Positions 49,501 to 55,799 of a DNA stretch of 64,000 nucleotides are shown here, piece after piece. Source of the DNA: Azadirachta indica (lineage: Eukaryota > Streptophyta > Magnoliopsida > Sapindales > Meliaceae); NCBI GenBank assembly GCA_022749755.1, contig CM040450.1:7616913-7680912 (forward strand), given 5' to 3'. How positions within the stretch are numbered: the stretch's first letter is position 1; each line of letters begins with the position of its first letter. Under the pieces are notes generated by a model. The model saw only the letters and a program-made list of their open reading frames with translations. It was not told the DNA's origin and searched no databases. The position numbers and the translations under genes were made by a program.

Positions 49501-50163
49501 GTTTAAATTCTTCCCCTTCTTTTATTAAAAGAAATCCTTTTTATAGTATATTTCTTTTTTTTACCTGTCAACGTCCCCAAAACACTCCACCTTCGCTTTA
49601 GCTGATACCTACAATTTATCAAATATCATTTAAAGTACAATTTTAATTAACTATCAAGATTTCTGTTTCTTATAAACTGTTCTCGAATGCATGAAACTGC
49701 TAGAACACTAATATATAGCTGTTCAAGGATTGGTTAACTTATCTTCAATTTGAAGTCTAATAACATAATACTTAAATCTTGATGGTTCAGGCTTTTGAAG
49801 CACCTTGGCCAATAATTCAGGCAAATGCAATTTACTTCTCCAGTATCATGCTGTCCCTTTCTGATGATCAACACATTTTATCTCTTTACGATACACAGGT
49901 CATTCTCTGATGATTTTACTGTCAATTGGTAGGTATAACTAAAAGAAACATATATATGAAATGAACTTTTTATCCTTGTTTAGGTGTTTGGAATGTTGGT
50001 GGGGAAGATGAGTCGGTCAACAGATGCAATTGTTAGAGCAACATGCTCTTCATCACTTGGCCTGTTACTTAAATCAGCTAACTCACATTCATGGAGATCA
50101 GCTCGACTTGATCGCATTGACACAGTAAGGAGAGGTAACGATGCTGAGTCAACTAAAAAGTAG
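8093..50163 (+). CDS. SGR6: SHOOT GRAVITROPISM 6-like HEAT-repeat protein (51 exons)
   Basis: This is the plant member of the MROH1 (Maestro heat-like) family. In Arabidopsis SGR6 affects vacuolar-membrane dynamics in shoot endodermal cells and so gravity sensing. The spliced CDS inferred here is 5,136 nt, 1,711 aa, against about 1,700 aa for the family. It begins [20 protein letters not shown] and ends [14 protein letters not shown]. Conserved blocks include [45 protein letters not shown] and [14 protein letters not shown]. The whole protein is alpha-helical repeat with no signal peptide or clear membrane segment. Every exon pair joins in frame with GT donors and AG acceptors; acceptors of exons 7, 15, 29, 35 and 37 lack the usual pyrimidine at -3. 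There is no frameshift or premature stop, so the gene looks functional despite at least five retroelement insertions in its introns. Exons are listed in the block entries. Alternative splicing cannot be judged. Confidence 0.93.
12877..14484 (+). other. SGR6 intron 11, 1.6 kb, no element recognised
   Basis: The intron holds several short overlapping open frames at 13414-14084 on both strands, none resembling a known protein. A purine-rich stretch (GAGAGAGAGAGAAAGAGG) lies at about 13710. I see no long terminal repeat, transposase or RNA gene. Confidence 0.5.
17241..19173 (+). other. SGR6 intron 20, 1.9 kb, with (GT)n
   Basis: A (GT)8 microsatellite sits at about 18144-18160. The rest is AT/T-rich with no recognisable element or gene. 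A short open frame at 18813-18995 is hydrophobic and probably fortuitous. Confidence 0.5.
19582..19883 (-). mobile_element. Solo LTR in SGR6 intron 21
   Basis: A 302-bp unit begins TGTACAGAG and ends TCTAACA, so it has the TG...CA ends of an LTR. It is flanked by the near-identical pentamers TAAAA (19577-19581) and TAAAT (19884-19888), consistent with a target-site duplication carrying one substitution. Read on the minus strand it has an AT-rich CTATATAAAC promoter-like motif at about 19715-19724 followed by a pyrimidine-rich 3' part, typical of Copia LTRs. No primer site, polypurine tract or polyprotein adjoins it, so recombination between two LTRs is the likely origin. Orientation is inferred from the TATA-like motif. 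Confidence 0.6.
20532..23677 (+). other. SGR6 introns 23 and 26, no element recognised
   Basis: Intron 23 (20532-21645) and intron 26 (22329-23677) contain no recognisable coding or mobile DNA. Intron 23 has a short (TA)n run near 20868-20885. Intron 26 has a T-run near 22793-22809 and an A-run at about 23311-23331. It also has two related phrases, AGGTAATTT(G/T)G(A/G) preceded by TTGTGAAA- or TTTGAAAA-like bases, near 23458 and 23538, which suggest a small diverged duplication. Confidence 0.45.
24120..25040 (-). pseudogene. Decayed Copia pol fragment in intron 27
   Basis: On the minus strand this stretch resembles the reverse transcriptase to RNase H part of a Copia polyprotein, with many stops and frameshifts. 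The clearest piece, at about 24850-24900, reads [15 protein letters not shown], matching the conserved [11 protein letters not shown] block. Near 24725-24755 the strand gives FFVYVDKIV, a broken version of the YVDD active site whose second Asp is Lys. Further downstream there is [23 protein letters not shown] sequence and a tail matching the region before RNase H. No LTRs were found nearby, so this is an old truncated copy. Confidence 0.62.
26293..27693 (+). other. SGR6 intron 30, 1.4 kb, no element recognised
   Basis: The intron has a 25-A homopolymer at 27453-27477 and no recognisable gene or element. Overlapping short open frames at 26402-26963 (minus) and 27215-27740 (plus) look fortuitous: they are low-complexity or hydrophobic, and one merely reads into exon 31. 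Confidence 0.5.
32530..32840 (+). repeat. Minisatellite inside the TRIM
   Basis: About nine imperfect copies of a 24-35 bp unit built on TTTGCCTATGGAAGGCA plus CTA(C/T)(A/C)AGTATT occur in the internal region of the TRIM. Each unit contains the short dyad TGCC-TAT-GGAAGGCA, so single-stranded copies could form small hairpins. Unit lengths vary and several copies have lost one or two bases. A 23-A homopolymer lies just upstream at 32407-32429. Confidence 0.75.
33055..33147. repeat. 17-bp perfect inverted repeat in the TRIM 3' LTR
   Basis: The arm AAGCAGCCAGTGAGAAT at 33055-33071 is the exact reverse complement of 33131-33147, with a 59-bp loop. The right arm occupies the place where the 5' LTR has diverged ordinary LTR sequence, while the left arm and loop have no counterpart there. 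This extra piece explains most of why the 3' LTR is 111 bp longer than the 5' LTR. Confidence 0.8.
33278..33619. mobile_element. MITE-like insert in the outer TRIM LTR
   Basis: A 342-bp insert starts GGGAAATTTTT and ends AAATTTTCC. Its ends are imperfect inverted repeats, about 15 of 23 positions matching. It is flanked by AATAAAATA (33269-33277) and AGTAAACTA (33620-33628), a 9-bp duplication with two mismatches, the length typical of Mutator-like elements. The interior has four copies of a TTTGTTTC-containing phrase. It interrupts an LTR whose two halves match the family on either side. It has no coding capacity, so it would be a non-autonomous element if real. Confidence 0.5.
33800..36120 (+). 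other. Right part of SGR6 intron 41, no element recognised
   Basis: From the end of the outer TRIM to exon 42 I recognise no element or gene. Short open frames at 33946-34488 (both strands) and 34836-35024 (minus) show no family resemblance. A small array of TTCCC units lies at 34030-34052. Confidence 0.5.
36121..37798 (+). other. SGR6: SGR6 exons 42-45
   Basis: Exons: 42 36121-36221; 43 37034-37139; 44 37473-37586; 45 37724-37798. They encode [58 protein letters not shown] and the segment ending LSLRLRNLQ. This block lies between the TRIM-filled intron 41 (5.4 kb) and the Copia-filled intron 45 (5.7 kb), and its frame is intact. Confidence 0.9.
37982..38246 (-). repeat. 3' LTR of intron 45 Copia
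   Basis: This 265-bp LTR begins TGACGATTC and ends TTCCACA in plus-strand reading. It matches 42391-42655 over its whole length with scattered substitutions. Its first four bases differ from the partner LTR, which starts TAAA. Confidence 0.9.
38260..41640 (-). pseudogene. Copia pol (protease-integrase-RT-RNase H), broken
   Basis: The domains are recognisable across several frames. Protease has [10 protein letters not shown] at about 41392-41428. The pre-integrase block has [20 protein letters not shown] (41160-41240). Integrase has its D-D-E residues in [16 protein letters not shown] and [13 protein letters not shown]. Reverse transcriptase has [44 protein letters not shown] and the catalytic YVDDIII. 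RNase H has YSDADWAGS and EVEYRALA. Frames change near 40680, 40130, 39480, 39050 and 38640, and the RNase H C-terminus is scrambled. It cannot make a full polyprotein. Confidence 0.88.
41682..42356 (-). pseudogene. Copia gag, internally deleted
   Basis: The gag frame most likely starts at 42356 ([12 protein letters not shown]); an upstream in-frame ATG at 42422 lies inside the LTR and would translate the primer site. About 224 codons follow. Features in order are the N-terminal [20 protein letters not shown] block, the [10 protein letters not shown] block, [13 protein letters not shown], then directly [18 protein letters not shown], and a CCHC zinc knuckle ([14 protein letters not shown]). 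In related elements roughly 70-80 residues separate the DLRQ and VRREESR blocks, so an internal in-frame deletion is inferred. A stop follows HGKPPE, before protease. Confidence 0.8.
42391..42655 (-). repeat. 5' LTR of intron 45 Copia
   Basis: This 265-bp LTR is the partner of 37982-38246. On the element strand it precedes the primer site and gag. The element-strand 3' end reads TTTA where the partner has GTCA, so the canonical CA terminus has been lost here. Confidence 0.9.
43484..43519. repeat. (CA)n(TA)n microsatellite at the exon 46 acceptor
   Basis: About ten CA units are followed by about nine TA units and a T-run, ending some 12 bases before the exon 46 acceptor CAG at 43528-43530. 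Length variation here would change the spacing between branch point and acceptor. Confidence 0.9.
43531..44804 (+). other. SGR6: SGR6 exons 46-49
   Basis: Exons: 46 43531-43629; 47 44374-44445; 48 44530-44615; 49 44711-44804. They encode [60 protein letters not shown] and [20 protein letters not shown]. The acceptor of exon 46 lies directly downstream of a (CA)n(TA)n microsatellite. Confidence 0.9.
45137..45340 (-). repeat. 3' LTR of intron 49 Copia
   Basis: This LTR shares long near-identical blocks with 49029-49223, including CAAGGAAAGACAACTAATTA and TATACACAAAGTATGA. It starts AGTAATCAGAC where its partner has TGTAATGAGAC, so the terminal TG is lost. It ends TATAACA next to the polypurine tract. 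Confidence 0.85.
45591..46028. repeat. Three tandem 146-bp units in Copia RNase H
   Basis: Three consecutive units start at 45591, 45737 and 45883, each beginning CTTGGATAGAATTGAAATC or CTTTGATAGAATTGAAATC. Each spans the same part of the RNase H coding region. They differ by several scattered substitutions, so the tandem expansion is not very recent. Confidence 0.9.
46402..47313. repeat. About 405-bp direct duplication in Copia RT
   Basis: The segment 46402-46808 recurs at 46909-47313, both starting CCTGTCTCAGATAACAAGTT and ending CGTATAAACTTCCTCCTA. About 100 bp of different, upstream-type RT sequence separates them. Each copy encodes the YVDD active-site region. A few percent of positions differ between copies. 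Confidence 0.9.
48080..48560 (-). pseudogene. Gag remnant of intron 49 Copia
   Basis: The element-strand translation gives [36 protein letters not shown], then a stop where the family continues, followed in the same direction by [39 protein letters not shown] and [13 protein letters not shown]. These are the standard Copia gag segments. At least one premature stop (near 48329) and later frameshifts make it non-functional. Confidence 0.82.
48611..48726. repeat. 58-bp tandem duplication in Copia leader
   Basis: Two adjacent 58-bp units start at 48611 and 48669 (both GAAGATCTCACACCTGTATG) and differ at about one position. They lie between the gag start and the primer site, in the untranslated leader, whose right part (48775-48910) is unusually GC-rich for this window. 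Confidence 0.9.
49029..49223 (-). repeat. 5' LTR of intron 49 Copia
   Basis: Partner of 45137-45340; begins TGTAATGAGAC and ends CTGTAACA in plus-strand reading. It directly abuts the primer-binding site. It is 9 bp shorter than the partner because of small indels around 49065-49080. Confidence 0.87.
49791..50163 (+). other. SGR6: SGR6 exons 50-51 and stop
   Basis: Exons: 50 49791-49898; 51 49984-50163. They encode [20 protein letters not shown] and [20 protein letters not shown] through to the stop TAG at 50161-50163. The final 15 residues are charged and lie outside the HEAT region. In exon 51 an internal GT at 50125 is not used, because reading through gives the expected C-terminus. Confidence 0.88.
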
Positions 50164-51262
50164 CTATGTACAGGTTAGAGGTGAAAACAGTAGTGTTGAC
50201 AACTGAGTTCGATCAAACCCATTAATGTAAATCGGAGTAAACTCAACGGTGGTGTAACCGCTGTGTCAGGTCTTTGATCTGCTGGAGAAGAACTGAGCAA
50301 CTTTTCGGATGCATCTTGGATGCTTGTAAATCTGTGCGGTAGCCGGTGCATTTGGCATTTGTTGTAAATCTTGTAGTCTGTAAGTTGCTAAAATTGGTTG
50401 CTTGCATTTTCAGGTTGTTTGTTGCATATTAATGTTGTAAAATTTATGAATAGAAGAAATTCTCCGTAGAGGCTAACATTATTTGACACAAAAATACTTA
50501 TAATCGAGAAATTATATGAAATTCTATAAGTATTTGACAGTAACAGGTAGTTTTGAACAAATTAATATTACTTATTTTCATTAATTATTTTGTTTTTAAT
50601 ATTTTAATATTCATCTTCAATTTGAATTTTTATATTAGAATTTTAACTTTTACATAGTATTTTTTAAATTTTACAGTTGGGAAAATAATGGATGTAATAA
50701 TATATTGATGTGTTGTCGCAAGTGCATTCAGTCCAGGTCATATTTATCATCGTACCTCGACATGCAGTAGGTAAATTGCCATGGCTCAGGTTTCACAAGT
50801 TGGTTTTGAGAGCGATGATTGAGAGATTCGGGTAACTGTTCATTCATTAATTCAATTTCGGGCATCACAAATATTTACAACTTAGAGAAATTTTTATGTA
50901 CCTGAGAAAACTCCATACGAGAAAAAACAATTATTTTTTTTTAAATATTATACATTGTAAAATTTGTATATTACCTTGAAAAGCTATTGGAAATCAAAAG
51001 TTTTAATTGAATTGAATTTATTCCGGTGTTTTCCAGAAATTGAAAGTTTTAGTTAAATTTAATCTGATGTTGTTTAAAAATTTGTATTTAATTTGAATGA
51101 TATTTATCTTGCGATATTTATTCATATTACTAATACAATGGAATACTCACAACATTAGTGGACAATTTTGTACTTGATGACATGAGAGAACAATTAACAA
51201 TGTTGTTATACATTTAAATAAATGGAACGTAACAAAACAATATTCAATCTAATTTTTAGCTG
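50164..51262. other. SGR6 3' UTR and convergent intergenic region
   Basis: The region after the SGR6 stop carries no further open frame. The first 300 bases are less AT-rich and probably form the 3' UTR; a weak AATAGA-type poly(A) signal lies at about 50450. From about 50480 the DNA is AT-rich and ends at the stop of the oppositely oriented glycosyltransferase gene. No mobile element is recognised. Confidence 0.5.
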
Positions 51263-52753
51263 CTAGGTAAGTAGGTTGGCACAATTCGCCTGCTGAATGA
51301 TATCTTGGATGAAAGTTTTCATGCTGAGATAAGAAGACCCCCCTTTTTCTATTGCCCTCTTTGCCAACTCCCCAAACTCTTTGGCTCTTCTTCTCCTTTC
51401 ATCTCTTTCCTCTCCTTCATCCATTAGGTTGTTTACAGCCATTTCCACATCTTCCCTTTTAACCAATATCCCAATCTTCTCTTCCTCCCCAAAAATAAGT
51501 GGAAGTTCCACTCCAACCCTCACACCAATCCTTAATAGTTGGACAATCAACTTCTCATTGCAAAATTGGTCTGCAAAAAGTGGCCATGTTAGCATTTGCA
51601 CACCTAAGGATATCGCTTCCAGAGATGAATTCCACCCACAATGTGTTAAAAACCCTCCTATTGAAGGGTGTGACAATATCATCACCTGTGGTGCCCAGCC
51701 TCTTACCAGAAGCCCTCTCCCTTTTATCCTTTCCTCAAAACTTTCCTCTAAAAGCCATTTCTCCAACTCTTTTGATTTATTATTAGTATTTCCCAATTCC
51801 CTTATAACCCAAATAAATGGTTTCTTAGATGCTTCTAACCCTAAACCAAGCTCTATTATTTGTGAACATGTTAAATTGGAAATACTTCCAAGGCAAACAT
51901 ACAAAACTGAATTATGTTGCCGTGAATCAAGCCATTTTAAGCATTCATTGATATCAATTGTCGCCTTCTTACCTCTCTCAGCCTTGTCTATGTTTTCTTT
52001 GTTGCAGAATGAGACTGGTCCAACGCACCAAACTTTTCCTCCTCTAACTTTCTTGTATTCCCTTACATATGCCGAATCTAACTCTTCAAAGGTATTTACA
52101 ATAACCCCATACGATTTCATGTCAGATTCAAAAATTCTATCACCATAAGCTTTCATGCCGTCACGGATGGATATTGGTAGTTGAACTCTAGTTAATGCAA
52201 TTTCGTCAGGCAAGCCTGGCACAACAAAGTACTCAGAATCAGAAGTAACATTCTCATAAACTTTAGAAATGCGCGTGTTGTACAAGCACAAGAGAGAGAA
52301 GCAACCGAATCCATGGAAGGTAATCCTTGGAACATTGAACTTGTTTGCAGATTCGACGCTCCAAGTATAACACATGTCAGAGATTATGCAGCTGGGCTTA
52401 GGAGTTTGCAGTTTGAACAGGTTTTCAAAAGGCTGTTGAAGCATCTCAATCGATTTGAAGAAGTTGAAGAGCAAGTCAAATGAAGGAATCAAGTCAAAGT
52501 TCTCGCAGCCATCAGGTAATCCAGCTTCTTGACATGGAAGCTGTATTTCAACGAGTCTGATTTGTAGCCCAGATTGTTTAGCACGAAGGAGAACTGCTCT
52601 GACCCGTGCTGCGTTAACTGGGGTGGCGACAACAGTAACAATGGCTCCATGCTGTGCCAGCAATCTAGCAATGTCAACCATGGGAATCAAATGGCCTTGA
52701 GCAAGAAAAGGAAGCAAGAGGAAATGAAGCTGATGGTTGGCGTTGGATGCCAT
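51263..52753 (-). CDS. UDP-glycosyltransferase, UGT73C-like
   Basis: An intact, intronless family-1 glycosyltransferase of 496 aa that would transfer a sugar, probably glucose, from UDP-sugar to a small acceptor in the cytosol. The start at 52753 (MASNANHQLHFLLLPFLAQG) is preferred over the in-frame ATG at 52798, because family members begin at this point; the longer form would add 15 residues. The catalytic His is His21 in AQGHLIPM and its partner Asp is Asp126 in IISDMCY. The 44-residue PSPG sugar-donor box spans residues 353-396, from WAPQV to FADQ, ending in Gln, which usually goes with UDP-glucose. Within it HCGWNS and the E of SLEA are intact, but residue 386 is Gln where most members have Pro (GVPM). 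Family resemblance is to UGT73C/D enzymes acting on triterpenoids, brassinosteroids, cytokinins or flavonoids; the acceptor cannot be predicted. Confidence 0.93.
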   Translation of the reverse strand: MASNANHQLHFLLLPFLAQGHLIPMVDIARLLAQHGAIVTVVATPVNAARVRAVLLRAKQSGLQIRLVEIQLPCQEAGLPDGCENFDLIPSFDLLFNFFKSIEMLQQPFENLFKLQTPKPSCIISDMCYTWSVESANKFNVPRITFHGFGCFSLLCLYNTRISKVYENVTSDSEYFVVPGLPDEIALTRVQLPISIRDGMKAYGDRIFESDMKSYGVIVNTFEELDSAYVREYKKVRGGKVWCVGPVSFCNKENIDKAERGKKATIDINECLKWLDSRQHNSVLYVCLGSISNLTCSQIIELGLGLEASKKPFIWVIRELGNTNNKSKELEKWLLEESFEERIKGRGLLVRGWAPQVMILSHPSIGGFLTHCGWNSSLEAISLGVQMLTWPLFADQFCNEKLIVQLLRIGVRVGVELPLIFGEEEKIGILVKREDVEMAVNNLMDEGEERDERRRRAKEFGELAKRAIEKGGSSYLSMKTFIQDIIQQANCANLLT

Positions 52754-52810
52754 TGCAATGGATGAAATGAAATGAAGCCGAATCTGTGTAGTGGCCAAAT
52801 GTTGAATTGA

Positions 52811-52902
52811 TTTCAGAATTTATGTTGTGATTTATATATAGCAAGTTACAGTTTGGTTTCAGAATTCATGTTGTCTTCTATATATAGCAAGTTACAGCTT
52901 TG
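52811..52902 (-). promoter_or_regulatory. Duplicated core promoter of the UGT gene
   Basis: Two adjacent 46-bp units (52811-52856 and 52857-52902) share TTTCAGAATT, ATGTTGT, TATATATAGCAAGTTACAG. Each contains a TATA motif on the minus strand, TATATATAAA at 52831-52840 and CTATATATAG at about 52878-52887. They lie about 80 and 125 bases upstream of the preferred start codon, so either could position transcription; the TATA nearer the gene would give a leader of about 50 bases. Confidence 0.7.
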
Positions 52903-52928
52903 AGCATCCAAAATGGCATTGTGCTGAT

Positions 52929-52937
52929 TGACGTAAG
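52929..52937. promoter_or_regulatory. as-1-like TGACGTAAG motif upstream of the UGT gene
   Basis: TGACGTAAG (plus-strand reading) occurs about 180 bases upstream of the UGT start. TGACG cores of this kind are bound by TGA-type bZIP factors, and several detoxification genes including UGT73 members respond to stress or oxylipins through them. A single motif is weak evidence. Confidence 0.35.
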
Positions 52938-53926
52938 GATCTACATAAGCATATTTGTTGGATTACTGGACAATGATGTGGCTCAGAGGGCGGCGGCAGT
53001 GCTATAAACTTGTGGCTAATGTCCTTCCGCAATGAGGATACAAGGCAGAATTTTTGTCTGCCCTCATCTTCACTGCAAGCCACAGTAACCTTTTTAGCCA
53101 AGAATCCACAAAAGGATAAAATCTAGAAACTCAAGGAAAATTTAGGAATTCAATAGTGACAAAATTAGGAATTTAATTTTTTAAAATAATCACTATTTAA
53201 AATTTGCATAAAAAATAATTCGATTAGACTAAAATGCTCTCATAAAAAATTTTTAAAAATGATTAACATTTACTTTCTACAGAGATATTTTTGTCAAAAA
53301 AATTTAAATGGGTCATTTTTATAATAAATTTTAAATAATAGACACATAACTTAAAATTCAGCCCAAATTTACAGTATTTTGCTTAATTTTCTGAGGAAAT
53401 TTTGAAGAAGATGTAAGTACATAACATTTGGTTTATTCAAACAATTAATCAAGTGATTTTTAAAATATTTATTAATTAATTAGAGAAATAGTTGTTAAAT
53501 CTTTAAAATTTTGTAAAAATAAATGTGGTGACAATATTATTTACTTATTTTATATCATATTAATAATACATGCACAATATTTATTAATGTTATAAATGTA
53601 TTTATTTTACAATAATTTATTTAACTTAAATTGAATAATTTGAGTATAAAAAATATTAATAAAAATATGTAAAATAGAATATATTATAAAATAAATAAAT
53701 TTATAATAGATATATTAATAAATGTTGTATGATTAGTGTTCTATAAAAAATTATGAATAACAATAAGATGAGCCATAGCAATGCTTCCAGACCTTTCGAT
53801 CTTGTACGCACGGAATGGTACACCGCACACCAATCCAATCTTGATTGAAAGGTATAGATCGAAATGGAGTCGTGGAGAAGAGAGTTTCTTCGCCTTAGAA
53901 TTGCCATGCATGCGAAGATGACAAGG
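52938..53926. other. UGT upstream region and AT-rich spacer
   Basis: 52938-53100 is less AT-rich and probably belongs to the UGT promoter. From 53100 to about 53720 the DNA is AT-rich with no gene. A GC-richer patch at 53760-53926 lies just outside the Gypsy LTR and holds no recognisable protein. Confidence 0.45.
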
Positions 53927-54280
53927 TGATGCATATCAAATTGATGACTTGGCACTTGATTTCCTAGTCATTCGGGATCAAATTAAATCTGATGGGATGG
54001 GTGATTTCATTCTATTTCTTTTCAGTTTACAAATTTATTCATTAGCTTAGGATTTTTTAGTTACGGTATCTTTTAAGCTAGCATAAATAACTTTTAACAA
54101 GATGTTGGAAGACAAGCTGAATTATATTGAGTAGTATAATCTTTTAACTTGTTTTAGAACTTAGTTGAATCAACAAAAATGTGGCCTATTTGTTCAATTC
54201 TGACATTTGTTTTCAAATCAACAGAATTGATTATTCTCTCCTATTCTTATATTTCTTTGTCTATTTCTGAAGATGCATCA
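53927..54280 (+). repeat. 5' LTR of Gypsy element
   Basis: 354-bp LTR beginning TGATGCATATC and ending GATGCATCA. Its inner 300 bases align with 62789-63139, including GGAAGACAAGCTGAATTATA. Confidence 0.88.
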
Positions 54281-54662
54281 GTTTATTCGCGTCAGAGCCA
54301 AAACAATATCTGATTTTGTATTTATTTATCAACACTTTCCTTCGATTTCTATTTTTCTCTCTATCCGTCACAATAGAGAGCATAAACCCACGCCCAAACA
54401 CCCAACCTATTTCTAAAATTAGGATTACTTATTGTCTTTTAGCCGCAAACCGATGATAAATCATCATCCCCATTTTGATTGATTCCATCGACCGATCGGC
54501 ACAAGGATTCCCACCTTCAATTCGTCTCTTCCAGCAACATAATACCCATTTTGTTCAAAATCCCTAAATACAATCACCTACCAACACTTCCTACCCTCAG
54601 GAATATACTAACCACCTAGCAAACAGATATCCACATTCAGTTTCGCTACACAATTACAGAAT

Positions 54663-55700
54663 ATGACTCCTAGAAGGAATGCTCGTGCTAAAACCGCACA
54701 TGTAGAAGGAATTGGTCGTGACAGTATTGCTACACTCATTGAGCGAATGGATTTGTAGGCCCAACAGGTAGACAGCTTGGAAGCAAGACAAACCACGACA
54801 CGTACCACCCAAACTTACTCAGTTGAAGATGAAAGTGACGAAAACTTTGACAATCCTTTTGCAGACACAGGCAACCAGCGAGTTCCAACACAATAACGAC
54901 ATGTTCCATTCAAGATTGACGATAGGAATCTGGCTTAAAAGTTGATATTCTGTAATTCCTTAGTAGTTGTCAACTAGAAGAATTATTGGATTGGATTAAT
55001 GTTGTGGAAGGGGTTTTGGAATTTAAAGAGGTACCAGAGGATAAATGAGTTTCTTTGGTTGCAACAAGATTTTGCAGCAGAGCAGCGGCGTGGTGGCGAC
55101 AAGTCAAAACCACAGGATTTCGGCAGGGAGAAAAGAAAATTGATTCTTGGGAGAAATAAAGAAACATTATGTGCATAATTTTTTGCTACATAATTATAGT
55201 CGGTTGATGTAGCAACGGCTACAGAATTTCAGACAAGGCAATCAAACTATTAGTGTAGTGGCACGAAATGATTTGGCAGAGACAGAAGACAATTGGTGTC
55301 ACGATATGTTGGGGGTTTGGGTATACAATTTTGAGATACACTAAACTTATTTGATCCTTATTCTATATCTAAAGCACATCAAAGAGCTTTGCAGTCAGAA
55401 AAGCAATTCAATCGTCGGTTATGAGATCAAAAAAGAAATTGTTCGCGGCATTCCAAACATTACGCAATACTTTAAGAGCACTGGATCTTCCAAATCTGTG
55501 GCTGCACTAGGAAAGGTGACCAGGGTTGGTCAGTCTGGTAAAGCTCAAACTTCTAGTCAGGCTAGTAAAGCTCAAACTTCTAGCTCAAGGGTGGGTTCGT
55601 TGTTTCACCATGGAGAAATAGCGCATCATATGTATGAATGTAAGAAGACGAAGTATGACAAAGGGCCATACGTAGAAAATGAAGCGATATCTGAGGATCA
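54663..55700 (+). pseudogene. Gypsy gag remnant
   Basis: A start at 54663 (MTPRRNARAKTAHVEGIG) runs 31 codons to a stop. Further gag pieces follow in shifting frames: VLEFKEVPEDK, then a stop, VSLVATRFCSRAAAWWRQVK and TTGFRQGEKKI at about 55005-55145, equivalent to the AAAWWQQLK block of chromovirus-like gag. At 55590-55650 the nucleocapsid knuckle reads FHHGEIAHHMYEC, in which the first two Cys ligands of the CCHC motif are lost. Several stops make it non-functional. Confidence 0.8.
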
Positions 55701-55799
55701 AGAAGAGGAATTCTATACAGCGCATCCAAATTCTGACGCAGCAGAAGGTCAACAACCTATTAAAGAATTTATCCATGGTGATACTAGAACAATGTTGGT

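Noticed and set aside
51381..52148. 255-codon plus-strand open frame
   Set aside because: It lies antisense within the UGT coding region, is Ser/Leu-rich and shows no family similarity; it is a shadow of the real gene.
52754..52798. N-terminal extension of the UGT from the first ATG
   Set aside because: The 15 extra residues do not resemble the family start, and the internal ATG at 52753 gives the standard N-terminus; the longer form remains possible from the upstream TATA.
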